Part shown: positions 1 through 10,529 of the stretch, piece after piece
How the letters are laid out: each line of letters begins with the position of its first letter
Numbering within the stretch: the first letter of the stretch is position 1
Assembly (NCBI GenBank): GCA_019843655.1
Contig: JACDQD010000009.1
Span: forward strand, 4,797,204 to 4,861,203
DNA length: 64,000 bases
Origin: Lethocerus indicus
Lineage: Eukaryota; Arthropoda; Insecta; Hemiptera; Belostomatidae
Reading direction: 5' to 3'
Translations under genes and position numbers: made by a program
The notes under the pieces: generated by a model
Database searches by the model: none
What the model saw: the letters and a program-made list of their open reading frames with translations, nothing else
Told to the model about the DNA's origin: nothing

Positions 1-285
1 TAGCGGTGATTCACTTCAAAAATAAGTTAATTTCTTCCTTATAGAACTAGAGCAAGGTACCAGGAGAGAAACCACGAAGTTATGCCCTGGACGTATTTTC
101 GGGCAAGTAAAGGAAAATTAGCGAAAAAAATATTTAATGGAAGAACTAAGACGGATTGATTTGCGTCCTAATTAGGGTTGGGAAAAATGATCGGATGGAC
201 TCTCGTTTTCCGGGTAGGGGGTTCGGAAGTAAAAAAATAAAATTAACTCCGGCGAAACTTATAGGAGCCCGTGTTGAACTAATGG

Positions 286-297
286 ACGGCCGGCCGT
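286..297. repeat. Perfect 12-base palindrome containing GGCCGGCC
   Basis: ACGGCCGGCCGT is self-complementary. It is the first of several places in the window where the octamer GGCCGGCC occurs. Confidence 0.95.
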
Positions 298-383
298 ACA
301 TCGGGGGGACTAATTGATGGCGGAGAGTATTTAATTTGTTTTTGCCCGAGAGGGGGGCTCTCTTTTCCCGGTTGTGGAGAGCC

Positions 384-602
384 ATGTTGAGGATGGACGA
401 GGACGCCCACGCCGCCCGTGAGATATGGGGACGCCGAGGGTACTGGCCGACGGTATCGGCTCACCGTGGCTTCCACGACACTGGCGTACTTTATGCCTAC
501 GGCTCTGCCCACGATTACACCGAGGAAACTTTAAAAGCCGTTGGCGTTATACATAGACGATTAACGCAGTACGCTCAATGGAGGTATTTGACTTTTCGAT
601 AG
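384..602 (+). CDS. Unrecognised 72-codon open frame, weak candidate only
   Basis: The frame runs from an ATG at 384 to a stop at 600-602; without an ATG requirement it is open from 336. A G at -3 in the context AGAGCCATG is acceptable for initiation. The first forty codons favour G in position 1 and C or G in position 3 (GAC, GAG, GCC, CAC, GGC), as real coding DNA often does. By my count, 42 of 72 third positions are G or C. The product would be a soluble mixed-charge peptide with several W, Y and H residues. I see no signal peptide, membrane segment or known domain. The frame lies in a GC-rich island where open frames also arise by chance, and the opposite strand is open over 279-512. No splice context stands out. 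It could be a small gene, part of an exon or nothing. Confidence 0.12.
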   Translation: MLRMDEDAHAAREIWGRRGYWPTVSAHRGFHDTGVLYAYGSAHDYTEETLKAVGVIHRRLTQYAQWRYLTFR

Positions 603-1507
603 GATAACAATTCTGATTATTTGATTATCGCCAGTAATATGTACACGAATTGCGTAAGAGCCTCAAGCTGTGTTCTGTCTAGAACTGTCGCCGCCCAAAA
701 ATTTTAAATTCTTATTATTATTACAGAAAACGGTGAACGAGAGTACCCTCTTCGACTGACTAATTATTTTGCCTCCGTTAATATTAAAGCGGCAATACTC
801 ATTACAATGTTTACATATTTTTCAGGTACGTGTTGATGAGATCCCAATTCACTTGTTAAACAGTACCCTGACGCGATGATAGACTTGCGACCTAATGAGG
901 GAGGAGATAAGACACTTTTCTTTGACTGTATGGTAGAAGACACGAATTTTACTTTTAAAAAACCCCACACAAATATTTCAAACCATCGCTTAAATTATTT
1001 GAACTACGCTCAAACCTATTTCACAAACGGAAATATTTACTTTCGTCATATCATAAATATAACTGGCGTTATTAACGGGCATAATGACAGCTAGAAAAGA
1101 CTCAAATAGAAAGATGGAATTAAAATGTTTTAAGGGGAAAATAGTGATTATTAGGCGTGTTCTTTCCGAGTCCGTGTCAAAGTGTTCCCGGTCAATTCGG
1201 ATTTAATATTACAACAAAGGACGACAACGGTACAGACCTCATTGTAATTTCAAATAGGAACAAAATTATCCATTGTTTCGTAGCATAAATTGTTGTTGGG
1301 GCAGAGACGGCCAACCCTCTGTGTTATATTATAATGCCGCATTTCTGGAATATTTTTCTCCAACGACCGCCTCCTCTCTGCCCACTCGGCCTCGGCGCAC
1401 ACTACCTGTCTTCGCAAAAAAGATTCTTATCTCGGGAACCACCCCTACACCCCATTTCCATTTCTTATTAACCCGGCTAATGCGCTGCCATAAGTCAGAG
1501 CCCGGCC

Positions 1508-1510
<3 letters not shown>

Positions 1511-1585
<75 letters not shown>
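1511..1585. repeat. (AG)n microsatellite, about 37 units
   Basis: An uninterrupted run of AG dinucleotides about 75 bases long, preceded by an AGA at 1508-1510. It is the longest perfect simple repeat in the window. In insects, GA tracts can bind GAGA-type zinc-finger factors (family knowledge); whether this one does is unknown. The open frame running through it encodes only alternating R and E, so it is an artefact of the repeat. Confidence 0.98.
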
Positions 1586-1587
<2 letters not shown>

Positions 1588-1799
1588 CTAACGAGCCGGA
1601 CCCAATCACCCAGATCGGCTTCTAATTGTTCACCACCGATTAATCAGTTCGGAAACCTTCCGTCCACATTTCTATTGTCCCCTTGCTGTAAATACTTATA
1701 TAAATAAATATATTTATGTTCGTAATCTTGTGCAACCTACAGCCAACGATTCCTTCCGCAATAATAATTGCGCGTGATTAACCTAACCAGGCTCCGAGT

Positions 1800-1870
1800 T
1801 TCTTTGTGAGTTGGAATCGAACCGGCGCCCTACAACGCTCGAGACGGGGCCGTGCCAGCCACTTTTCAGT
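1800..1870 (-). repeat. tRNA-like pol III promoter boxes; possible SINE relic
   Basis: On the minus strand, GTGGCTGGCACGG (1850-1862) resembles an A box and GGTTCGATTCC (1813-1823) is a perfect B box. About 26 bases separate them, which is workable for a tRNA or a tRNA-derived SINE. It is not an intact tRNA. The T stem around the B box has mismatches (two C:A positions) and I cannot pair the acceptor arm. No second copy of the body was found in the window, so the SINE reading rests on the two boxes alone. Confidence 0.3.
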
Positions 1871-2362
1871 GTTCAATAAATTTTACCGCAACGTGTAAAT
1901 TCATAAAAAGATTGAGCCGTCTCAGTTGATACAACCACTGAAAAATATTCCTTCTGTCGACTTAATAATATCGAGGATTAATGTTTCAATTTAGATATAT
2001 AGAACGACGGATAATTAGCAGAATTATATTAGGTTCTGAAGAAATATTTCCATACGATTATATTCCAAGACCCGTCGTTAATTCAAATTACTGTTTCTAT
2101 TTTATGTAAATAAAATGTCGCCCACTGGGACCCGGCTCGTGACGATGCAGTCACCGAGTTGAGAAGCGTCCGAAAGATTTCGAATTTATGTTCAGTTGTC
2201 AGTCGTAAACGGGCGACATTTCTCTCCGATTGGGTGGGACCTTGTAAAACCTTGTTTCGTCCTCGGCCGGCCGGCCGGCTTTCGAATTTATTTACAAATC
2301 GCGGAAGCCCAAGTAGGTAGCGGGCCAAGTGGGCTTCTCAAGTCGCGGCGTGTGGGTGTCGC

Positions 2363-2400
2363 CATAATGCTCGCTCGTCCCGAACAATGAAAACCCATTA
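2363..2400 (+). repeat. Diverged direct repeat, first copy
   Basis: Begins with CATAATGCT and ends with AACAATGAAAACCCATTA. The related copy at 2600-2646 has the same opening word and a matching ending (GACAATGAATAACCCATTA), with a different-length middle. The similarity is limited to these blocks, so common origin is plausible but not certain. Confidence 0.4.
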
Positions 2401-2599
2401 TCGGAGCATTAAAATTCCGAAGCTCCGTCCCGCTTTTTTCCGCCCTTTCGGCGGTATCGTAACATGATTACTGTTCGGCTCGTTAGTTCGGATGCTTTTA
2501 TGAACGGCGTACGACTGAGTGCCGGCTGTACACACACCTACGCGTCGATGATAAAGCGGCCCTACAAATTAGTCGGATTTATTTTTAGTTTGTTCGCGT

Positions 2600-2646
2600 C
2601 ATAATGCTTCAATCACATCATCTACCCGACAATGAATAACCCATTA
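2600..2646 (+). repeat. Diverged direct repeat, second copy
   Basis: Partner of the segment at 2363-2400, about 237 bases downstream, with the same order of blocks and about nine extra bases in the middle. A third, weaker echo of the ending (GAACCCATTATTGG) occurs near 3278. Confidence 0.4.
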
Positions 2647-2711
2647 CGCTGTATTCAGAAATACAGTTGAGGTTACAATCGTGTAAACTATATAGTGGCG
2701 ATGTTGAGTAT

Positions 2712-2738
2712 GGAGGAATGGATAAGCCATTAACCTCC
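2712..2738. repeat. Small hairpin
   Basis: GGAGG-AATGG pairs with CCATT and, after a two-A bulge, CCTCC, around an ATAAG loop. That gives ten pairs with one bulge. It is too short for a microRNA precursor and no function is implied. Confidence 0.7.
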
Positions 2739-3290
2739 AAGTAGGAGAGTCTCTGCGATAAAGCAGCATTAGACAACTCATGCTTCGTGTGGTTTCGCGT
2801 TAAACAATATGTAGTAGATTAAAAGGGGGAGGGGGGTTATAAACTCCAGTATGATAGTACTTTTCTTGTGCTTTTCCATGTTAGGTGCCTCGAAACTGGT
2901 AATAAAGATGATAGCTGCCACCCCGAAGTGTGGAGGATACTGACCCGAAAGAGGTGGCTCCTTTTTTATTGTCCCATTTGTAAAGTGTAATCGTTCAGCT
3001 TGCGATTTCCCGTTAATTTTGTCATTCGCCGACCGTCCATTTAGTGGTCCGGTCTTGCGGAAATCTTTCTCAAAGTCGGAATACCGCCGGCGACCAATCA
3101 GTCGGATTGCTCGGGCATAAACCAATTCGGAATAACGAGCCGACGTAACAGCCGAACAGACGCGAGCGTTTACGACCGGCCGATTGTGCGATACAGCGCC
3201 GGCTCCCTTATATTGGGGCGCTCGGTTGTTTGGGATAATAAAAGATGGGTGACTGAGTGAGGCCCCGGGGGACCATGAACCCATTATTGG

Positions 3291-3315
3291 CCGCCGCCGC
3301 CGCCGCCGCCGCCGC
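3291..3315. repeat. (CCG)n microsatellite, about 8 units
   Basis: Twenty-five bases of perfect CCG repeat at the edge of a GC-rich patch. No open frame of interest crosses it. Confidence 0.97.
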
Positions 3316-4267
3316 TCCCAATTACTTTACACACCCGAGTTTAACCCCGTCCCGCACGGCCTGTAATTTGAAATTCGCCCGCGCTATATGACTGCAATTT
3401 TCTGGCCCGGGCAGCGGTACTTGTCCAGTATTCTCACCGGTTCGGGGGCGACTCCCACCAACCGGCGTCGTATCACTCCGTTACTTATGCCCCGGACAAC
3501 GTAAATACTATTTCAAATCATATATATATTTCTCTAATCGAATAAATGTATGATTAAATTATGAGTCAGCCAGATCCTCTCTAGAAATTTGAAGTTGCTT
3601 CGTCTAGGACAGTGAAGTCTCAACCGGAAACTATTTCCTTTAAAAATTCGATATCGTATGTCCTCAAATGTTCATTCCAGGGGTGAACTGCTGTCTGGAT
3701 CGAGTAACTACGTACAGAAAGACACACGAACATAAAATTCTGCATACGCGTGCATAGCCGCGAAGAAATAAGGATAATTGAACGGTCGTAGATGACGATC
3801 TAAACGGAAATTTGGGGTATCAAGAGTACTGGATTTTATATACATGATGAGCCGAGCGAAGGGGTGGTTGTATAACAAATATACATTTTCCCTTTATACA
3901 GCACTATCATAAACTATCTGAAAACAAAGTTTCTGTAGGCTCTAAGGTAGTGATCCTTCTTCTGGAATCCATCGCCTTTTTCCTGTCGGGTTTTTGGGGG
4001 GTAATTGGCTTGTGGAGGCCAATGAATTTTGGACGGTTGTCTAGTTTGTTTGTTGTTGTCCGTCAGTTATTTGTCAAATTATACCCGTCAGTTTGGTTAT
4101 TTCAGTCCTTAAGTGTAAGTCATCGTTTGGTGTCCTAACTGGAATGTCCAAGGCAGGTTGCAGGCATTTGTACCGGTATCTGCTGGATCTCTATCGCTGG
4201 AAACTTCGGAATTTGAATTGATTAAAAGTGGAGATCTCACAAACATCAGTGCAGCATTAGATTTCAG

Positions 4268-4295
4268 TTAGGTAGTTTTGATTAGGTAGTATTGA
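4268..4295 (+). repeat. Tandem duplication of a 14-base unit
   Basis: The unit TTAGGTAGTTTTGA is followed directly by TTAGGTAGTATTGA. Thirteen of fourteen bases match, so this is a recent-looking local duplication. Confidence 0.9.
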
Positions 4296-6845
4296 TTGGT
4301 CCGCGGGTGTTTGAATATCTACTAAGGCAGATTTTCAAATAATAGATAAATAATATATAAGAAAACATCTTGTTCTCACTGTTTTTACTATGTTCACCAC
4401 GCATAACTATGGATGGTCAGTCAACCATCTGCGCTCTATAAATAAGTGTAAACAAAGTTCATTGTTTCGAAAAATACTAAATTTTTCTTAAAGTAAAATT
4501 GTTTTCTTAAAGCCTTTTGTTATTCAAATAGGAACCGAGGACAGCCCTTCAATAAATTGCGCGTCTCCACGATCCTCTGGAACCTCTTACAGCCATTTGT
4601 ACACTCGTAAATTTTAAAGACGAAGAAGGAGAAGACACAAAATAATACACCTCTTACATTTGTACGTAATACGACCTAAGTATACCTCCCAAAATTGTCC
4701 CGTACAATTTTTCATTTCATAGATCGTACTACCGCGCTATAATTATATAAATTACGCTCTATTACATAAATTTTGATTGCTCAGTTGCTGCGTCATGAGC
4801 GTTACCGGCCGCAGCACGGTTTTCCTGGTCCGTGGTGGGTCAATACCTACACGTTTAAATATGTATGAACCCGTATGAATGAACTCTTCTTGGGCCATTG
4901 TGAACCCTCGGGTCCATTGTGGCGTTGGAACGCCTTTAAAGCGTTCAATTTTGATTTATAAGTGCAGCGACATTGTTCGTGCGGTCGCCCACAAAGTCCG
5001 AGAAGAAATGCCGGGTCCCGTCCCAGAGTGCACACGGGATTCGCGCCCTGTGCCACCAGCGAATTACCAATTCACCGCGGACGGTGAGAACGCGGCTCCA
5101 GAATTTATGACTATATTATTCTTATTATTATGTTGTATTGTGTCGGGCCGGCAACTATAAATCTCGGTCTAATAAAAGAAGATGAATTTCCACACCGGGC
5201 CCAACACGGAGCTATCGCCGCGTTTTCGAGACGCTAAACGGCTTAATTGGAACTCGATATAAATTCGACGCATTGCAGATGTTCCCAGCTATCGCACTAA
5301 CAATATTAAATAGGGATTTTAACTCGCACTTTCATTTATTTAACGACAATAAAATGAAATTTATTCTAATTGAATGTCTAAGATTATTTGTGAGCAGGCT
5401 CGCGACACATTTTAAAGACTTAACTACTACGATTATGTAATGTTTGTGCCGACACGTTGCTTCTTCGGCAGCAGACTTGCGCCAGTATCTCGGAAACCTT
5501 TTTCGGGAATCTGGGACACAGTGTTTACTTTAATTCCAGAGAAGCTCGTGGAAAAATTTAATCCTTGTAAACAGTAACGTTTAAATCGGTGTTAATCGCT
5601 AAACACGGCGGTAACTACCTTGAATTCACCGGCGCTCAAAGAATCCAACAATTTTTATCTCACGCAAGCCGGGATTATATCTTCATCTTTTAGGGACCAA
5701 CCATGAAGATTAATATTTCCGTCGTTGCCCATCTAGAGATCTATCTTTTGTCGTCGTAAATTAGCCGAAAGGATATTCCCCTAATCCTTGGGATCAGCTC
5801 GTTGGCCCGACGTTTTATTTTCCAACTACTGCAGAATCGCGTGTCTAATCGCTTTCCTCCTTGTGCCCAACGTCTTCCTCGGTCGGGGCAGGATGTTCTT
5901 AATAAGATCTTGCTTATTACGAGGGGTTCTTGTCCCCCAACCGATATCGGTATCAGGGCCTAGAGACTTAAAAAAAAATTCATCCGGCGTAATGTACACA
6001 GAGTAAAAATAATTTAATTAGAAAACTATACTACTAGGCGAAGATATAATAAATTGGTTATGCTTGAGCTGTAACACTAAATTTCTATATAGTGAGTCTT
6101 CTATATGAAGATTTACAAAATAAATGACGCAAGTATGTTTATCAATGCATAACATAAGCTATTTTTTAATGAAAAGCAAGAAAAATGAAATCCGCTGATG
6201 GTATTATCTTTTGGATCAATTATTCAAGGTTCGTGATAGTAATAACAGCGTTTTTCTCTTGTTTAAAAATCGTGGGCTCACGTTACTAAAAAAATTAAAG
6301 AAAAAATACATGGAAAGACTGCAGCACTCTACTCCGTTATAGAATGCATGGTGGTAGACGACCGGCAAAGAAAAGGTAGCCGAACAGTCGGTAAGACAGC
6401 CGAGTTAATTGCTAAGTGGAATAGAGACAGACGGAGTGATAATTACAGCGTACCTCGGGGTTCGGTTTTAATTGCTCCTTTCTAGTCAGGTAGTTGTGAC
6501 AAGTTTGAGAAACGTAAGAATAATTAGACTGAGATAAACCGATGTTCAATTGCCCGAGAAATGTACATTCTTATCATTCACTCGTTATACGCCCTGAATA
6601 TGTTTAAAATTGCAAACATTTTACAACAAACAGAATGCTACTGACAGTGCCGAAAAGCAGGAAGCGGTTTGGTATAGGGCTAACGGATGAGCAAAGAATA
6701 TTGTGTAAGTGATGAAATAATTATAACGGTTACTTTTTAAAAAAGCAAATAAAGCCTGTGTTACTGCTGTCAGGTTGGAGACTTTAACGCCTGATGTATT
6801 TTAGCCGTAAATAATTTTATGAGATCTCGATTTTCAAAAACTCGA

Positions 6846-6859
6846 TTCCTTATAAGGAA
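6846..6859. repeat. Perfect 14-base palindrome
   Basis: TTCCTTATAAGGAA. A few perfect palindromes of this length are expected by chance in 64 kb. Confidence 0.9.
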
Positions 6860-6869
6860 AGGTATCAAA

Positions 6870-6908
6870 AAATAAAATGAATTGAATGAATCAAATAAAA
6901 TGAATTGA
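6870..6908 (+). repeat. Two tandem copies of a 16-base AT-rich word
   Basis: AAATAAAATGAATTGA occurs twice with a period of about 23 bases, separated by ATGAATC. It looks like a local AT-rich duplication. Confidence 0.8.
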
Positions 6909-6939
6909 AAAAAATTTTTTTTTTCATATTTTGTAACGT

Positions 6940-6955
6940 ATATACATATGTATAT
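6940..6955. repeat. Perfect 16-base palindrome
   Basis: ATATACATATGTATAT, centred on CATATG. About one such palindrome is expected by chance in this length, more in AT-rich DNA. Confidence 0.9.
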
Positions 6956-7070
6956 TTGTTTATTCTAAGTTTTAAAATTCTTGAAACTAGTAAGTTCTGC
7001 AATATTTTTTAATGTATATTGTATTAGTTAATTTGTAATTTTAATCATAAACAATAATCTGGTTTAGTTT

Positions 7071-10000
7071 TTCGTGGAGACTTTAACGGTGCAGTAGATA
7101 GGTAGGCGGGTGGCCGGCGGAGGATTGGGGCACGGTGGGGCCGGGGCCCCGTCGATTCGCGTGCTCAAAATCGATTACTCAACCAGATAAATCTCGTACG
7201 GTGCCCAGTGTTTACACACAAAACCCTGTAGAACTATCCCCGGGGCTTCGGTAATTGACTTGTAATATTCCCTTCACGGGGCCGCGATAAATCAACGCTC
7301 TCAAATTGCCTTTACATGGGAATTCAACTAACCGGCTCGTGGTGATGGGCCGTTGTGGTGGGAGGGGGGAAGGGGCTTAAGGAGGAGGGAGGAAAGAGGA
7401 GGAAATCGTTTTGTATTTTAATATATGTACATTCGGCTTATAAGCCCCATACGAAGAAACAGATTGAGGTGTCGGGGGCCCCGGTTAAGAGCGGGCGATG
7501 TTGTGTTATGTCCCTCCATATATTCAGCCGGCCCGTTCGGTTGCACTTTACCGGGCATCCGACACTGTTCAAATCGTATATAAGTTATATAACAACGATA
7601 TTTGTATAACAGAAATTACAAATCGTACTTGGCACTTACGATTTCACTGTCTCCATTTGGTCCTGATCGGTCTCAATTTGTTTACTGTCCTCAATAACTC
7701 CTCGATAACTCTTGCTGACCCTAGTAGAAATTCCTAACATTAATTTAACGTAAAATTAAGGAATATGAAGAAGAAAGTAAAAGAATACGCGTAAGAATTA
7801 CATTTCAGCTCTTATAACCTTTTCATGCCGTGATGTTCGAAGAAGAAATTGTTATGACGTAGAATCGTACAGCCGGATAATCCTTCCTTCAGACAATAAC
7901 GTATTTAGGCATTTCTTTCGACAACGAAATTAAAAAAATATATATTTCCTGTACACTTTATCATTCGCATACATTTCCAGCGACAAATTATTATTACACT
8001 CCAGGTAAATTCATCCTTAAATATGTTATTCAATAATCCCTTTAAATGAGGTAGAAATATTACAGATCCCTGTCCGCCGCTCTCAAGTTCTGTATAATAA
8101 ACGCTCTCAGAAAGCGAGTGGACGTTCGGCGGAAATGAACGACTTAATCCTGATTAATTGTCCCGCGCCTGTTGGCAATATGTATACATGAATCAGAATG
8201 CGTTATCTGTTCCAAAACAAACTGACGCCGTTTTGCTTCATTGAATTAGACATGACAGTAGATTTATAATCCGCCATACTATAATTAGATAAACGCTGTT
8301 TGCTTTATATTTTTTGTACAGCATTTTCCAGTGTCATCGAAACTAGTGCAGAAATGGACCGCATTAGATTCCATGCTAACCGGAAGCTGTTATAACAGGT
8401 AGATATTTTTTTAGCGGGTTTATTCTGCAGTGACAAAATGTATAACGATGCATTAGTTTGTTGTTCGAAATTTCTGCAGTCATACGCAAGAACCTCCCTA
8501 TATTTCTGTGTCATTTCTACTGACACGTTAGAAAATTATTTTATTCATTTCCTTTCGGTCAGAAGAACAGACACATTGTTACACGTTTCATAGACCAAGA
8601 TTCTGTTCAATATTAGGAAAATGTTCCGAAGGAGAGGCATCTTGGAATGGAGACTTGAGTCTGATAACCCATTTTAATCACGAAACATATTGGCAAAGGA
8701 ACCCATTCGGTACCACGAGTCTGGCGTTGTTCTCGCGGTTAACTATCACAATACGAATTGCTTAAGAGCATTGGACAGGATCGCTCTTCGACTACAAATG
8801 AGACGGGGCCCGTCTTTAGCGGCCCTGAGGAGGTGACGAAGACGCTGCGAGCGTCCCGACGCGTCCCCCTCGGTGTTGTCATTCGGTCGAGAAATGCAGC
8901 CAGTTGCCAGCACACCTGAAACGGAAAATAGAAATAAAATTGGAAGTTTAATCGATTAATATTCGATGCTGTTTATGTACTCATATTTTTATCGGTGTAT
9001 GAAGAAAAGCCCGCATTCGTTCAATAGGATTTCGCCATTTTCTTGCTGTATGATGAGGTCCTTATTGATGAATTACTGAGTGACAGTGTATTTACACGAA
9101 TAGCTAGTAGATTCGTCGGAAACGAATGTGGCTATGGCGAGATGCCAAAACCGGTCTATCTTAGGCCGAAATTGGCGACGGAGAACAGCACGCGTGGTGT
9201 TGTTCTAATCCGAAGCAATATTAAGTAGCTCGATTCGCGTACACTTTGAAGCAAACTTAATATACAAGGTGTCATGAAATGATTTGTTTTAATAGTCAGA
9301 GTTGTACCAAAATGATTTTACAACGGTCCAACCAACCAAAATAAAAAAGCAAGTATTGCTATTACAATAACAGAATCTTGATTAATTATGTTGCAAAATG
9401 AAACCAAGAGTGAATATTTCCAATACAAATATTCTAGTATTTATCTACGCGTTCTATTCTGATTGACTGAGTTGTCGACAATGTTACAAAATTGGACTTG
9501 TTCCCTGAGCTTTGGGAAAAAACCGTATTGTTGGCTATGATATTGGGCCCGAAAATGTTATCCGAATTTTATCCGGTCTGTTTAGTACGGGACGAGATGC
9601 CCCGCCGGTCTGTAAACTATTCGCGCCCGCTCAATTAACGGCAAGAATAAACGTCGGGTGCCGGAATTTAATATCAATCGTGAAAGCAATCAGCGCCGTG
9701 GTCCGTATTTCCTGCGGGTCGCTTCGCAGGGAACCCTAAATGAGTTCCTTTAAATTTCCGACTTGGACCCGATTGCGCAACACTTTTTATAACGTCCCGG
9801 AACCCACTGAAACGTTATTTCGGGACCGAGAGTTTTATTTATATATTTTTTTTTTTAATAAAAAAGCTTCTTTATTGGGCTCATAAAATAGACGGGCAGA
9901 GGCCGGGCTTCGCCTTGCCGGGTTCATTCCGGCGTTTACTTCTCATTTTCTACGTTCCCCTCGGTTCCTGGTCTCTCCCTCGCTCGTTCCCTCTCGGAAC

Positions 10001-10510
10001 TGGATGCAATAATTTAACGGGCGTCACAACTTTTTAATGGCTGATTGAAACTGCTGAAGCCGTTCTCCTATCTGCAGATGTGAACGGGTCACGATTGAGG
10101 ATGGGAGCAATCGCTGATATTTGATTTGATAGTTCCCCTCGGATTATATCCATTTTGTTTTCTGGAACGAATCTCCATCTTGCTCTTTCCGTCTGCAGCT
10201 TCTACGGGATTTATGTAATAATAAAAAAAGTAGTTAGCAATTTCATCAAACATATTCTTTATTCTTAATTCTTCTATAAATTTTATTTGAATATATGGCT
10301 GAAATCACGTATAAATGGAACGTCTATTTAGCTCCTCGTTAATGACAAAAACCCTAGCGTAAATTACCTGTTTGCTAATGGCTTCCGGTTCTATTTATTT
10401 TGCCGTCAATGAAATCGTGAATCGGCGTAAAAAAACTGGAGATGTCCAATAGATTATTACACAGTATTGTTCTTAGCTGAGTTCCTCTTCGGCTGAGGAT
10501 TGTTCCAACC
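7071..10510. other. GC-rich patch then AT-rich non-coding stretch
   Basis: About 7090-7160 is GC-rich, with runs such as GTGGGGCCGGGGCCCCG. From 7520 to 10500 the sequence is mostly AT-rich. Short GC-richer patches lie near 8800-8900 and 9590-9720, and an 11-base T run lies at 9846-9856. No gene, RNA gene or repeat family was recognised. Confidence 0.65.
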
Positions 10511-10516
10511 AGACTA

Positions 10517-10528
10517 GGGGGGGGGGGG
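10517..10528. repeat. Poly(G) run of 12
   Basis: Twelve consecutive G on the plus strand. It is one of several G or C runs of nine or more in the window (also 29709-29719, 39385-39394, 42456-42465, 48202-48210, 49173-49183, 51378-51389, 54649-54657). Confidence 0.97.
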
Positions 10529-10529
10529 A

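Larger units (their letters stand above)
1..1510. other. AT-rich non-coding stretch with one GC-rich island
   Basis: No gene is recognisable here. The GC-rich part at about 270-520 contains the perfect 12-base palindrome ACGGCCGGCCGT at 286-297. It also covers the first half of a short forward open frame that starts at an ATG at 384 and stops at 602. The rest, about 600-1500, is AT-rich, with many stops in every frame and no repeat that I could match elsewhere in the window. Confidence 0.7.
1590..3285. other. Non-coding stretch with short repeats
   Basis: No gene is seen. Besides the pol III boxes near 1813-1862, the stretch holds a GC-rich knot with overlapping GGCCGGCC octamers at 2265-2276, two related 40-base segments at 2363-2400 and 2600-2646, and a hairpin at 2712-2738. 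A minus-strand open frame of 168 codons covers 2778-3284. It shows no domain, no coding-like codon pattern and no start context that I would trust. Confidence 0.6.
3316..7070. other. Long AT-rich stretch without genes
   Basis: All frames are broken by frequent stops. Recognisable items are a two-copy 14-base tandem repeat (4268-4295), two perfect palindromes (6846-6859, 6940-6955) and a two-copy tandem of a 16-base AT-rich word near 6870-6908. The sequence at 6908-6924 is seven A followed by ten T. I see nothing else. Confidence 0.7.

Noticed and set aside
1273..1707. 144-codon open frame, plus strand
   Set aside because: More than a sixth of it is the R-E translation of the (AG)n repeat, and the remainder has no recognisable content.
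2778..3284. 168-codon open frame, minus strand
   Set aside because: No domain, no coding-like codon pattern and no supporting splice or start context.
4772..4795. TTTTGATTG...CTCAG, resembling miR-315
   Set aside because: The match needs a gap and the mature sequence is not kept; no hairpin is visible.
6777..7089. GGAGACTTTAACG occurring twice about 300 bases apart, as a possible target duplication or LTR edge
   Set aside because: Exact 13-14 base matches are expected several times by chance in 64 kb, and the flanks do not extend the match.
7222..7245. ACCCTGTAGA, the seed and start of miR-10-family microRNAs
   Set aside because: Only ten bases match. The rest of the mature sequence differs and I see no matching opposite arm nearby.
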